Part shown: positions 54,385-63,076 of the stretch, one piece after another
How positions within the stretch are numbered: position 1 is the first letter of the stretch
How the letters are laid out: every line of letters starts with the position of its first letter
Source of the DNA: an uncultured Clostridia bacterium
Lineage (GTDB): Bacteria > Bacillota > Clostridia > Oscillospirales > Acutalibacteraceae
Length of the DNA stretch: 64,000 bases
Assembly (NCBI GenBank): GCA_937884995.1
Contig: CAKZZL010000029.1
Coordinates: 1 to 64,000 of the forward strand
Reading direction: 5' to 3'
The notes under the pieces: model-generated
What the model was told of the DNA's origin: nothing
What the model saw: only the letters and a program-made list of their open reading frames with translations
Database searches by the model: none
Made by a program: the position numbers and the translations under genes

Positions 54385-55101
54385 ATGTCTAAATATCTAA
54401 TAGGCGGATTAAAAGTTGAATATGATGCCCGAGGAGATATTCTCAGGGAAAACTCAGAAAAATATCTGGATGATTTTGACGGACCTGCAGATATAAAATG
54501 TACAGTATCTGAGGAGTTTTTAAAAGAGAAACAAAAAGAAATTCCTCATCTGTCTCTTGCGGCGCACGAATATATGTGGACAGGAGCCGCGTTCGGACTT
54601 GAGGTTTTAAACCATGAGGGGATAATACTTCACTCATCCTGTGTCCAGAAAGACGGGAAGGCATATCTTTTTTCCGCAAGAAGCGGAACCGGGAAATCAA
54701 CTCATACTCATCTATGGACCAAATATCTGGAAAACACAAGCATAATCAATGATGACAAACCACTTCTTATCAAAAAAGACGGCAATTGGTATGCATGCGG
54801 AAATCCTTTTTCCGGCAAGACCAATGAAAACACCGATACAGCAGCAGTTCTCAGAGCAATTGTCTTCTTGCAGAGAAGTGAAAAAAATCATATTGAGAAA
54901 ATATCTCCCGGACAAGCGGTTTCTCTCTTTATAGAGCAGACAATCAACCCTTCGGACAAGGATAAATCAATTAAGATGCTTGAAAAAATAGATGATATTT
55001 TAACAAATGTTCCCGCATTCAGACTTTATTGCAATATGGAGCCTGATGCAGCAATAACAGCATTTAAAGGAATAGAGGAAGCAATAAAAAATGAAGATTA
55101 A
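54385..55101 (+). CDS. HPr-kinase-like P-loop kinase (peptide-cluster type)
   Basis: 238 aa. ATG 54385 has GGAG 10 nt upstream, inside the end of the M23 gene. P-loop SARSGTGKSTHTHLW (K104), preceded by ILHSSCVQKDGKAYLF as in HprK C-terminal domains, and INDDKPLL (residues 120-127) matching the HprK catalytic Asp segment. No HprK N-terminal domain. Such stand-alone kinases occur in lasso-peptide and related peptide clusters, where some phosphorylate the precursor. The PqqD-like gene overlaps its 3' end by 11 bp, supporting joint action. Confidence 0.8.
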   Translation: MSKYLIGGLKVEYDARGDILRENSEKYLDDFDGPADIKCTVSEEFLKEKQKEIPHLSLAAHEYMWTGAAFGLEVLNHEGIILHSSCVQKDGKAYLFSARSGTGKSTHTHLWTKYLENTSIINDDKPLLIKKDGNWYACGNPFSGKTNENTDTAAVLRAIVFLQRSEKNHIEKISPGQAVSLFIEQTINPSDKDKSIKMLEKIDDILTNVPAFRLYCNMEPDAAITAFKGIEEAIKNED

Positions 55102-55357
55102 AAGTGATTATGTAATAAAAAAAGTGGCAGGACAAAACATTGTACTGCCGACAGGCGAAGCAAAAGTTTCTTTCAACGGTGTAATGACTTTCAATGATGT
55201 CGGAGCAGAGCTGTTCCGGCTCCTTGACGGAAGTCATACACAGGAAGACCTGGTTAACTATCTTACGGAAAATTTTAAGATAGAACAGGATATAGCGAAA
55301 GCAGATGTTGAAAAATTCATAAACAAGCTTCGTGACAACGGACTTTTAGAGGAATAA
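55091..55357 (+). CDS. PqqD-like peptide-recognition protein
   Basis: 88 aa, GAGGAAG upstream. Fits the PqqD fold: VIKKVAGQNIVLPTGEAKVS strands, FNDVGAELFRLLDGSHTQED then LVNYLTENF helices, and a final helix VEKFINKLRDNGLLEE. PqqD domains bind leader peptides of ribosomally made modified peptides and present them to enzymes. It lies between a kinase and an ABC exporter; no radical SAM, cyclodehydratase or protease gene is adjacent. Confidence 0.85.
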   Translation: MKIKSDYVIKKVAGQNIVLPTGEAKVSFNGVMTFNDVGAELFRLLDGSHTQEDLVNYLTENFKIEQDIAKADVEKFINKLRDNGLLEE

Positions 55358-55358
55358 C

Positions 55359-56981
55359 ATGAGTGACATCAGAGTGGTAAAGTGGATACGCAAAAACTGC
55401 GGAAATCGAGACGCAGAAGGTGTGGCATTAGTATTGCTTAACGCCCTTATTGCCATATGCACAACTTACTTTGCTGTCATCACAAGAGAGGTTGTAGATG
55501 CCGCGCAAAGCGGAGACAATGGTCTTCTCAAAAAGAAAGTCTTCATATTGCTTATGGCAATAATAATACAGATGCTGGCAAGAATATCGGATTATATAAT
55601 TGCAGCGATAAGCCAGGGAAAAGCAGAAATTGCACTAAAGACATCTGTCTTTTCAAAAATCCTTTACGGAAAATATGCCGATATGACAAGATATCATTCG
55701 GGTGAACTTATGACAAGACTTACATCGGATGTCACACTTGTCAGTGAAACGACCATCAGCATAGTTCCTTCATTGACACTTAATATTGTAAAAATACTGA
55801 CTTCCGCAATTGCACTTCTTCAAATCGACAAGATGTTTGCTATTGTGTTTATAGGTTGCGGTATTCTTTTCGGGCTTGTTGCGATATTTTTCAGAGGCCC
55901 TTTGAAAAAATATCATCGTGTTATACAGGAAAAAGACGGGAAAATCAGATCATTTATGCAGGAAACGATTGAGAATCTTTTTGCCGTAAAGGTCTTCGGA
56001 ATAGAAGAGAGAATGATAAAAAGGTCCGGGAAAAGACAACTTGCCCATTATAAGGCAAAATTAAAGAGAAGAGTTTTCTCGGTAATTGCCGCAATAGGCT
56101 TTTCATTTGCATTTGCGATGGGCTTTCTGGCTGCTGTTGCATACGGCGCATACGGAATCAGCAAAGGCAGCATGACTTTCGGCGCAGTTATATCGATGGT
56201 TTTGCTTGTTAATCAGTTCCAGAGTCCGGTATTGGGCGTTGCCAATATAGTCCCGGCATTTTTCTCAATGACGGCTTCAGCCGGCAGACTTATGGAAATA
56301 ACGGAAAATGAGTCAGCAGATATTCTTGAAAGCAATCTTTCGTATGATGACTTTAATTCCATCAAAGTCAGTGACCTTTGCTTCGGTTATGAAGATGAAA
56401 ATGTTATCAATAATGCAAACTTTGTCATAAACAAGGGTGACTTTGTGGGAATTAAAGGTCCTTCCGGAGTCGGAAAGACGACACTTTTCAAACTTCTGAC
56501 AGGTCTTTTCAAGCCTGACAGCGGTAAAATAGTGGTTCAGACAAAAAACGGTGACAAGGAAGCAAGTGCTTTAAGATCAGTTATTTCGTTTGTGCCTCAG
56601 GACAATCTCCTTTTCAGCGGCAGTATCAGGGAAAACCTTACATTGCTCAACAAGAATGCAGATGATGAGCAGATAGAAAGAGCGCTTAAAATATCATGCT
56701 CGGATGACTTTATAAAAGGGCTGCCGGACGGTATAGATACAGTGCTGGGAGAAAACGGCAGCGGTATATCTCAGGGACAGGCACAAAGAATAGCCGTAGC
56801 CAGAGCACTGATCAGCGGAAGAAAGCTACTTCTTTTTGATGAATCAACATCCGCTTTGGATGCTGAAACAGAAGGCGAGTTTATAAAAAGGCTTAAAGAG
56901 TGCGAAGACCTGACTGTATTGTTTATTTCACACAGAGAAGCTGTTACTGATGTCTGCGATAAAATAATAAATATAGGCTAG
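55359..56981 (+). CDS. ABC transporter, fused permease and ATPase
   Basis: 540 aa. Residues 1-310 form a six-helix exporter permease; residues about 330-540 the ATPase. Walker A GPSGVGKTT, Q-loop SFVPQDNLLFSG, signature ISQGQAQRIAVARAL (SQGQ in place of SGGQ), Walker B LLLFDESTSALD, H-loop ISHRE. No C39 peptidase domain, so leader cleavage, if any, must be done elsewhere. Starts 1 bp after the PqqD-like stop. Likely exports the product of this small set, by context. Confidence 0.92.
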   Translation: MSDIRVVKWIRKNCGNRDAEGVALVLLNALIAICTTYFAVITREVVDAAQSGDNGLLKKKVFILLMAIIIQMLARISDYIIAAISQGKAEIALKTSVFSKILYGKYADMTRYHSGELMTRLTSDVTLVSETTISIVPSLTLNIVKILTSAIALLQIDKMFAIVFIGCGILFGLVAIFFRGPLKKYHRVIQEKDGKIRSFMQETIENLFAVKVFGIEERMIKRSGKRQLAHYKAKLKRRVFSVIAAIGFSFAFAMGFLAAVAYGAYGISKGSMTFGAVISMVLLVNQFQSPVLGVANIVPAFFSMTASAGRLMEITENESADILESNLSYDDFNSIKVSDLCFGYEDENVINNANFVINKGDFVGIKGPSGVGKTTLFKLLTGLFKPDSGKIVVQTKNGDKEASALRSVISFVPQDNLLFSGSIRENLTLLNKNADDEQIERALKISCSDDFIKGLPDGIDTVLGENGSGISQGQAQRIAVARALISGRKLLLFDESTSALDAETEGEFIKRLKECEDLTVLFISHREAVTDVCDKIINIG

Positions 56982-57000
56982 AAAAAGCCTTCTAAAAATA

Positions 57001-57029
57001 TTGCAATATAAAATTTATTTTGATATAAT
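57001..57029 (+). promoter_or_regulatory. Promoter of the tyrosine autokinase gene
   Basis: TTGCAA (57001-57006), 17-bp spacer, TATAAT (57024-57029), 31 bp before the ATG. Confidence 0.8.
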
Positions 57030-57059
57030 CTATTGGATAATGATATAAGGAGATGCGTT

Positions 57060-58562
57060 ATGGAATACAACCAGAGAAACAATTCTGCTGAGGATAACAA
57101 CACAGTGACAATGAAAATCCTCGTCCAGTATTTGGTTCGAATAATGCAAAAATGGTGGCTTGTCTTGGTAGTTGCTGTTATTTGTGCAGCATCCGGATTC
57201 GGAATAGCAAAGCTTACATACACACCTCAATACAGTTGCACAATGAGATTTGCGGTTGACAACAAGAGCGAAAATACAGTTATAGGCGGACAGTCTTCAT
57301 CTGATATCAGCGCAGGAATTAGCCTTGCAAGAAACTATCAGACAATCATGACTGAGAGTGCCACACTTATGACACTTGTTGCAAATGACTGCGGCTATGA
57401 TGTGACACCACAGCAAGTACAGGCTATGATTAAATCAAACCTGGTTGAAGATACTTCTATTATTGCAATAACGATTACATCATCGGATAAGAAAGTAACT
57501 GAGGCTGTTGCCAAGAGTTATACAGAAAATTACAGCAAGGTAACAGAGGCAGCTTATGAATTCACAAGAGCTACTGCATTTGACAAGCCTTCAGAAGCAA
57601 CCCTAAAACCGGACAATTCAGCACTAACTTATGCATTATTGGGCTTTGTCATAGGCGCAGCACTTGTAGTAGGCATTATTGTACTTCAGGTATTCATCAA
57701 GGATACAGTAAAAGATCCTGATGACATTACAAACAAGCTGAATCAGACTCTTATAGGTTCAGTTATCCATATGAAGGGCGCATACAAGAAAAATATACTT
57801 GTCACGGACAAACAGACCGGATTTATGTTTATTGAGTCCTTTAAGTTGATACGGACCAAGATAGAAAACCTGGCCAGAAGAAAGAACTATAAAGTATTTA
57901 TGTTCTCTTCGGCATATGAAAATGAAGGTAAGACAACAATTGCAACCAATACAGCTTTGACACTTGCAAAGAACGGCAAATCAGTTCTCCTTATAGATGC
58001 CGACCTTCGTAAGCCTGCTGTATATAAGACACTCGGTGTGTCCGCAACAAATGAAATGGGGCTTACCGGAGTAATCAGAGGAGACAAGCAATTAAACGAG
58101 TCAATAAAGTATTTTGAAAAGTTTAATCTTTTCCTTCTCATAACAAGCCAGGCAGTTACAGATTCTTCAGAACTTCTCTCAACGGAAGCTATGGAAGAAA
58201 TCATAGAATCTGTTAAAAATGAATTCGACTATATCATCATAGATACACCTCCCGGAGGCGTTGTAACAGATGCATCCATCATTGCTCAATATGCAGATGC
58301 TTCCATTATGGTAATCCGTTGCGACTTTGCTCCATCTAGAAAAATCAATAAGACATTTGATGATATTTCAAATGCGGGAGCAGAACTTGTAGGTTGTATC
58401 TTCAATGATGCAGATATAAACTCTGTAAGTAACGTAATGAGAATCAACAAGAGAAAACGTGGTTATGGTTACGGCTACGGAAAAGGCTATTTAAGAGGCT
58501 ATGGCTACGGATATGGTTATGGCTACAGAGAACACAAAAAAGGCGATCAAAGCAACAAGTAA
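57060..58562 (+). CDS. Polysaccharide co-polymerase / tyrosine autokinase, single-chain Wzc type
   Basis: 500 aa. ATG 57060 has AAGGAG 8 nt upstream. Residues 15-215 are a Wzz domain with two flanking helices (WWLVLVVAVICAASGFGIA; ALLGFVIGAALVVGIIVLQV). Residues 260-455 are a BY-kinase: SSAYENEGKTTIATN, VLLIDADLRKP and YIIIDTPPGG. The tail from about residue 467 has nine Tyr alternating with Gly (RGYGYGYGKGYLRGYGYGYG) and is the autophosphorylation cluster. It controls exopolysaccharide chain length and export. Most Firmicutes split this into CpsC and CpsD; here it is one chain. The matching phosphatase type is encoded at 6.4-7.1 kb. Confidence 0.93.
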   Translation: MEYNQRNNSAEDNNTVTMKILVQYLVRIMQKWWLVLVVAVICAASGFGIAKLTYTPQYSCTMRFAVDNKSENTVIGGQSSSDISAGISLARNYQTIMTESATLMTLVANDCGYDVTPQQVQAMIKSNLVEDTSIIAITITSSDKKVTEAVAKSYTENYSKVTEAAYEFTRATAFDKPSEATLKPDNSALTYALLGFVIGAALVVGIIVLQVFIKDTVKDPDDITNKLNQTLIGSVIHMKGAYKKNILVTDKQTGFMFIESFKLIRTKIENLARRKNYKVFMFSSAYENEGKTTIATNTALTLAKNGKSVLLIDADLRKPAVYKTLGVSATNEMGLTGVIRGDKQLNESIKYFEKFNLFLLITSQAVTDSSELLSTEAMEEIIESVKNEFDYIIIDTPPGGVVTDASIIAQYADASIMVIRCDFAPSRKINKTFDDISNAGAELVGCIFNDADINSVSNVMRINKRKRGYGYGYGKGYLRGYGYGYGYGYREHKKGDQSNK

Positions 58563-58575
58563 TAAAACGCGACTC

Positions 58576-58609
58576 AGAGAGGAATGCAGGTACGTATTCC
58601 TCTCTTTTT
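58576..58609 (+). terminator. Terminator after the autokinase gene
   Basis: 10-bp stem AGAGAGGAAT / ATTCCTCTCT, loop GCAGGTACGT, tail TTTTTG. Confidence 0.9.
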
Positions 58610-58633
58610 GAAGGAAAAGGGGGTAAAAAGGAT

Positions 58634-59074
58634 ATGGAAGCATTAATGAGCAGCGCTTGGTTTATATGGCTTTTAATCGGAATATTTTTCCTGCTTATTG
58701 AGCTTGTGACTACTGCATTGGTATCAATATGGTTTGTTGCTGCAGCATTGCTTGTAGCAGTCGAGTCTCTCTTTATAAAGTCAGTCCCGATTCAGATCAT
58801 GACCTTCCTGGTTTTGAGTTTAATCTTTTTGATACTTTTCAAGAAGATATATAACAAGAGGATCAGGAAAGATAAGGATGAGGTCAAGGCCGAAGAAAAC
58901 TTAATCGGCAAAATAGCCCAGACGGCTGAGCCGACAAACGGTGACGGTGGCAGAGTCTTGGCGGGAGACATATATTGGAGAGCTGTTACAAAAAACAATG
59001 AAACAATAGAAAAAGATGAAAAAGTGGTAATTGTGGGTGTAAATGATACTACCCTGATTATAGAAAGAAAGTAA
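58634..59074 (+). CDS. NfeD-family membrane protein
   Basis: 146 aa. Two or three N-terminal helices (WFIWLLIGIFFLLIELVTTA and following), then a soluble OB-fold domain: LIGKIAQTAEPTNGDGGRVL, then AGDIYWRAVT and VVIVGVNDTTLIIERK. This is the short NfeD type, which works with SPFH proteins in membrane microdomains. The SPFH gene follows by 13 bp, as expected for the pair. Confidence 0.9.
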   Translation: MEALMSSAWFIWLLIGIFFLLIELVTTALVSIWFVAAALLVAVESLFIKSVPIQIMTFLVLSLIFLILFKKIYNKRIRKDKDEVKAEENLIGKIAQTAEPTNGDGGRVLAGDIYWRAVTKNNETIEKDEKVVIVGVNDTTLIIERK

Positions 59075-59087
59075 AGGAGATATTATT

Positions 59088-59984
59088 ATGCCGTATATTA
59101 TCGGAATAGTTCTTGTAATAGTTTTAGCAATAGTTGCCGCAAACGTACGTATAGTACCGCAGGCAGATGCCTTTGTAATTGAAAGGCTTGGTTCCTACAA
59201 TACAACATGGGAAAACGGACTTCATGTTAAAGTTCCGATTATTGACAGAATCGCAAAAAAAGTCAGTTTAAAGGAAGCTGTTGTGGATTTCCCACCGCAG
59301 CCTGTTATCACCAAAGATAACGTTACAATGCAAATAGATACAGTTGTTTTCTTCCGCATCGTAAATCCTAAGCTTTATACTTACGGTGTTGAAAGACCGA
59401 TGATGGCCATAGAAAATCTTACAGCCACCACATTAAGAAACATCATCGGTGATATGGAACTTGACTCAACCCTTACATCACGTGATGTAATCAATTCAAG
59501 AATCACGCAAGTGCTCGATGTTGCAACAGATGCATGGGGAATCAAAATCAATCGTGTTGAGTTAAAGAACATTATGCCTCCTAAAGAAATTCAGGATTCA
59601 ATGGAGAAACAGATGAAGGCAGAACGCGAACGCCGTGAGAAGATTCTTCAGGCAGAGGGTGAAAAGAAATCTGCAATCCTTGTTGCAGAAGGCGAAAAAG
59701 AGTCAGCAATCCTTCGTGCAGAAGCTATCAGAGAATCCAAGATCAGAGAAGCTGAGGGTGAAGCTGAGGCAATTATCAAGATTCAACAGGCAACAGCTGA
59801 AGGTATCAGAATGATTAATGAATCAAATCCGACACAAGCAGTTATCAATCTTAAATCGCTTGAAGCATTTGCAAAGGCAGCAAACGGAAAGGCAACAAAA
59901 ATCATTATTCCTTCTGAGATTCAGGGCATTGCAGGTCTTGCAACATCAATCGGTGAGATTGTAAAAGAAGAAAAAGAAGAATAA
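59088..59984 (+). CDS. SPFH/Band 7 protein (slipin/QmcA type)
   Basis: 298 aa, AAGGAG upstream. One N-terminal helix, then RIVPQADAFVIERLGSYNTT, the Band 7 core (FRIVNPKLYTYGVERPMMAI, TLRNIIGDMELD), and an Ala/Glu-rich coiled coil from about residue 180 (REKILQAEGEKKSAILVAEG). Such proteins oligomerise at the membrane and modulate proteolysis or envelope stress. Partner of the NfeD gene upstream. Confidence 0.94.
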   Translation: MPYIIGIVLVIVLAIVAANVRIVPQADAFVIERLGSYNTTWENGLHVKVPIIDRIAKKVSLKEAVVDFPPQPVITKDNVTMQIDTVVFFRIVNPKLYTYGVERPMMAIENLTATTLRNIIGDMELDSTLTSRDVINSRITQVLDVATDAWGIKINRVELKNIMPPKEIQDSMEKQMKAERERREKILQAEGEKKSAILVAEGEKESAILRAEAIRESKIREAEGEAEAIIKIQQATAEGIRMINESNPTQAVINLKSLEAFAKAANGKATKIIIPSEIQGIAGLATSIGEIVKEEKEE

Positions 59985-59995
59985 AATAAAAAACG

Positions 59996-60036
59996 ACCTC
60001 CAAAAGTTTTTGCCTGACTTTTGGGGGTTAGTTTAT
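59996..60036 (+). terminator. Terminator after the SPFH gene
   Basis: 12-bp stem ACCTCCAAAAGT / ACTTTTGGGGGT (one wobble), loop TTTTGCCTG, T-rich tail. Confidence 0.85.
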
Positions 60037-60111
60037 ACTTAAGTTTTTTTTGATATATGCTTTTCTCTTATCCCCTACTCAATTTTCCGTATATATGATA
60101 TAATGTGAGCG

Positions 60112-60990
60112 GTGATAAGATTGGATAGATATATATGCTATACAATTGAAGAAAATTATGACGGCAAGAAGATAGAGTCATTCATGAGAAATGAGATGAA
60201 AGCATCCGCAAGGCTTATTCGCGGTCTGAAGCACTTGCCGGATGGGATTACCGTAAACGGGGTGCATGCACGCACGATAGATATTTTACACAAAGGCGAC
60301 ATATTGGGTTTTCATTTAAGTGAAAAAGATGACTTTGAATATGCTGAGCCCGTAAAGATGAGCCTGGAGATACTTTATGAGGATGATGATCTTTTAATTG
60401 TAAATAAGCCTGCGGGACTGGCTAACCATCCTTCGCATAACCACCAGGGAGATACACTTGCAAATGCTGTATCATATCACTTGAGTGAAAAAGGAAAAAC
60501 AGGGACTTTCAGGTCGGTAGGAAGGCTTGATAAGGGAACATCCGGAATCGTTGTATGTGCTCTTAATAAGTTCTCCGCTGCTAAACTTTCCGGCAGGATA
60601 TATAAAGAATATTATGCTGTTTGTGACGGGATATATGAGGGAGAAGGCGTTATTGACAGACCTATATATAGACCTGACCCCATTATTACAAAACGAGTGG
60701 TTGATGAACGAGGAGAAAAGGCGATTACACAGTGGCGTGCGCTGAAAAGCAAAAACGGCAGGACACTTCTTCGGATACATCTGCTTACCGGCAGGACTCA
60801 TCAAATTCGGGTGCATTTTGCGAGTACGGGAACACCTCTTACAGGAGACAGCATGTACGGGATAAAGAGTGACATGATTTCTCATCAGGCACTGCATTGT
60901 GCATATATACGCTTAAATCATCCTGTGACAGAAAAAGAAATTGAAATTGAGTGTCCTATGCCTGAGGATATGGAAAAACTTATAAAATAG
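60112..60990 (+). CDS. RluA-family pseudouridine synthase
   Basis: 292 aa. N-terminal S4-like segment (FMRNEMKASARLIRGLKHLP), then ILYEDDDLLIVNKPAGLANH, the catalytic Asp in VGRLDKGTSGIV, and LLTGRTHQIRVHFASTGTPL. Converts uridines in rRNA or tRNA. The promoter -10 TATAAT (60099-60104) puts the mRNA start at about 60111. A GTG at 60112 would thus be almost leaderless; a TTG at 60121 (protein starting MDRYICYT) is the alternative. No clear AGGAGG exists for either. Confidence 0.9.
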   Translation: MIRLDRYICYTIEENYDGKKIESFMRNEMKASARLIRGLKHLPDGITVNGVHARTIDILHKGDILGFHLSEKDDFEYAEPVKMSLEILYEDDDLLIVNKPAGLANHPSHNHQGDTLANAVSYHLSEKGKTGTFRSVGRLDKGTSGIVVCALNKFSAAKLSGRIYKEYYAVCDGIYEGEGVIDRPIYRPDPIITKRVVDERGEKAITQWRALKSKNGRTLLRIHLLTGRTHQIRVHFASTGTPLTGDSMYGIKSDMISHQALHCAYIRLNHPVTEKEIEIECPMPEDMEKLIK

Positions 60991-61001
60991 GGGGCCCCAT
61001 G

Positions 61002-61043
61002 AGGGAGGCAGTTCATAAAGAAGGTTGCCTCCCTTGGTCTTTA
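61002..61043 (+). terminator. Terminator after the RluA gene
   Basis: 9-bp stem AGGGAGGCA / TGCCTCCCT, 15-nt loop, tail TGGTCTTTAT. Confidence 0.75.
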
Positions 61044-61109
61044 TAATCAGTCGATGTTTGATTCTAGTAACAGAAAACATAATCAATTAAGCATACGGAG
61101 GATTATATT

Positions 61110-61304
61110 ATGAAAAAGTATATTACTGATGAGAAGAATGGACTTGACTATACGCTTATAAACGGTGTGTATTTGCCTAATCTCATTTCAAATGAAACTA
61201 ATTATGAAATTGGTATTTGGGGTATGAGATATTATGATTATATCAAAGAACATCACCCTTCCTTCTGTACTTCGCTTAGAGTACAATGCAAATTGCTGTA
61301 TTAA
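61110..61304 (+). pseudogene. Truncated TnpV-type transposon protein
   Basis: 64 aa, GGAGG upstream of ATG. MKKYITDEKNGLDYTLINGV ... IGIWGMRYYDYIKEHHPSF matches the start of TnpV, a small protein of Tn4451-type mobilisable elements that is normally about twice this length. The frame ends after SLRVQCKLLY, where the family continues. A stop or junction has removed the C-terminal half. It stands beside a fifth DUF4143-type ATPase gene. Confidence 0.7.
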
Positions 61305-61363
61305 ACAGAAAATCCGGAAAAAAATAATCCCCCAAACGTATTTGGGGAATATTTTTATACTTT

Positions 61364-62554
61364 TTATTTTGTTAACCAATCTGAAAAATCAATTATTTTA
61401 ACTCCTTCATACTGATACATAGGATGTCGTGTTCTTGCTATCAGTATTTTTGGATAAGCATCTTGAATTGCGAGCAGAGGTGATACTTCACGCTGAAAGG
61501 TTTTTTCATCTGAAATATTATCAGACACTTGAATATAGATTTTCTCATCTCGCTTTATTGCAACAAAATCAATTTCTTTTTTATAGAGAACTCCGACATA
61601 CACTTCATATCCTCTTCGCAAAAGCTCTATTGCAATAATATTTTCAAGTACCCTGCCATAATCCATATTCTTGGTGCCGAGCTTTGCATAACGAAACGAG
61701 TGGTCGCTCAAATAGTATTTAACTGTTGAGGAAAGATACTTTTTTCCTTTAATATCATATCTCGGAACTTTGTAAAACGCAAAAGCATTGCAAAGATACT
61801 GAATGTATGAACCAATTGTCTTATGATTGATTTTATCTTTATTGCTGTTAAAGGTGTCCGCTATTGTTCTTGCCGAAGTAAGATTTGAAATGTTATCCAT
61901 CAGAAAATCTACAAGCCTGTCCATCAAAGCCATATTGCGAATTTTGTATTTTTTACGAATATCTCTCACTATCAGCGTGTTAAAAACATCCGCTATATAG
62001 TCATACTTTGATTCTTGCTCTTTATATACATATGAACCCGACATACCGCCTTCGTTTATATATCTGTCAAACGCAGAATACAAATCAGTGTATTCAAAAT
62101 ACTTTATATACTCTGCGAATGAGAAAGGATAAACCTTTATTTCAAATGTTCTTCCCGTAAAAAGTGTTGCAAGGTCTGAGCTTAAAAGAAATGCATTTGA
62201 ACCGGTGATGTATATGTCATACTTTTCCGAAGCGTGTAAACCGTTTATTGCTTTTTCAAAGCCGTTACACATTTGTATTTCATCTATCATAACAAAATTA
62301 TCTATGCCCTCTTTATATGCAGCGTTAATATAGTCATAAAGAGGTCTGTATTCTGTCAGGTTATCAAATTCAGGCAAATTGAAATTAATATGAATAATAT
62401 TAGCGTTCGGTATATTTGAAACCACATAACTTCTGAATGCTTCAAGCAGCTTTGATTTTCCTGAGCGGCGCACGCCGGTAATAACCTTAATATCGGGCGT
62501 GCCGATTACACCAATTATTTTATCAAGATAATCATTTCTTTCAATCAATTTCAT
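61364..62554 (-). CDS. AAA ATPase, DUF4143-type (copy 5)
   Basis: 396 aa on the minus strand; AGGAG lies 12 nt before the ATG. P-loop GVRRSGKSK, Walker B FVMIDEIQM, ITGSNAFLLSSDLATLFTGR, and C-terminal KKEIDFVAIKRDEKIYIQVS. The nuclease-like Lys is lost, as in copies 2 and 4, so these three form one subgroup. It sits next to truncated TnpV and an inverted-repeat operator, away from the main island, showing an independent mobile-element association. Confidence 0.85.
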   Translation of the reverse strand: MKLIERNDYLDKIIGVIGTPDIKVITGVRRSGKSKLLEAFRSYVVSNIPNANIIHINFNLPEFDNLTEYRPLYDYINAAYKEGIDNFVMIDEIQMCNGFEKAINGLHASEKYDIYITGSNAFLLSSDLATLFTGRTFEIKVYPFSFAEYIKYFEYTDLYSAFDRYINEGGMSGSYVYKEQESKYDYIADVFNTLIVRDIRKKYKIRNMALMDRLVDFLMDNISNLTSARTIADTFNSNKDKINHKTIGSYIQYLCNAFAFYKVPRYDIKGKKYLSSTVKYYLSDHSFRYAKLGTKNMDYGRVLENIIAIELLRRGYEVYVGVLYKKEIDFVAIKRDEKIYIQVSDNISDEKTFQREVSPLLAIQDAYPKILIARTRHPMYQYEGVKIIDFSDWLTK

Positions 62555-62590
62555 AAATCTTCATCTCCTGCTATATATTATGCCACACTT

Positions 62591-62627
62591 ATTTCCCAAA
62601 ATCAATATTTTTATAATTTTGGGAAAT
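62591..62627 (-). promoter_or_regulatory. 12-bp inverted repeat in the promoter region of ATPase copy 5
   Basis: Perfect arms ATTTCCCAAAAT (62591-62602) and ATTTTGGGAAAT (62616-62627) around an A/T spacer. It lies about 40 bp upstream of the minus-strand ATG, where an operator is expected. Comparable palindromes flank the promoter of copy 4. Confidence 0.6.
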
Positions 62628-62647
62628 AAAACAAATTCTTCTTCGTT

Positions 62648-63016
62648 ATGGCGGGAAGACTTAATAAATTTAAGAAAAATATAATCTTTGCAGTTATCGT
62701 TACGTCTTTGTTGCTTGCAGAGTGCTTCTGGCCCGTTAAGATTCCGGACGTTGAGGCTGACGCACTTTTCTTCCTTGACCGCTCGCTGCCTGTCTTTATG
62801 TGGCTAACGACTATGAGTAGCTATAAAGAGCATACCCAAGCAGGTCTTACGGATAAATAGAAAAACAAAATTCAGGAACACAGAAAGAGATTGCCACCGG
62901 AAGAATTTGAAAAACGCTTCCAAAACGGCAAATTCAAAAAACCAAAGCTAATTGTTGAAGAAATTGAAGAAAAAGAAAAACGGCATAGCCGTTGCTATAC
63001 CGTGATTTCTTACTAA
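62648..63016 (+). pseudogene. Decayed gene with in-frame amber stop, unknown
   Basis: One frame runs from ATG 62648 to TAA 63014 with a single internal TAG at 62858. The first part has a membrane helix (NIIFAVIVTSLLLAECF); the second is charged (KKPKLIVEEIEEKEKR). No ribosome site is seen. A hairpin ACGGCATAGC / GCTATACCGT overlaps its end. The family is not recognised; position beside TnpV suggests mobile-element debris. Nothing else is visible in the 520-bp gap 62555-63076 apart from the inverted repeat. Confidence 0.35.
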
Positions 63017-63076
63017 AGACGATGCCTTCTGAGTGTACCTTCTTTATGACGGACACCCCGATTTTTTGTATTAGCC

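Noticed and set aside
52488..57059. Peptide precursor gene next to the PqqD-like gene
   Set aside because: Gaps are too short or hold only a terminator and promoter; no short frame with a ribosome site was found.
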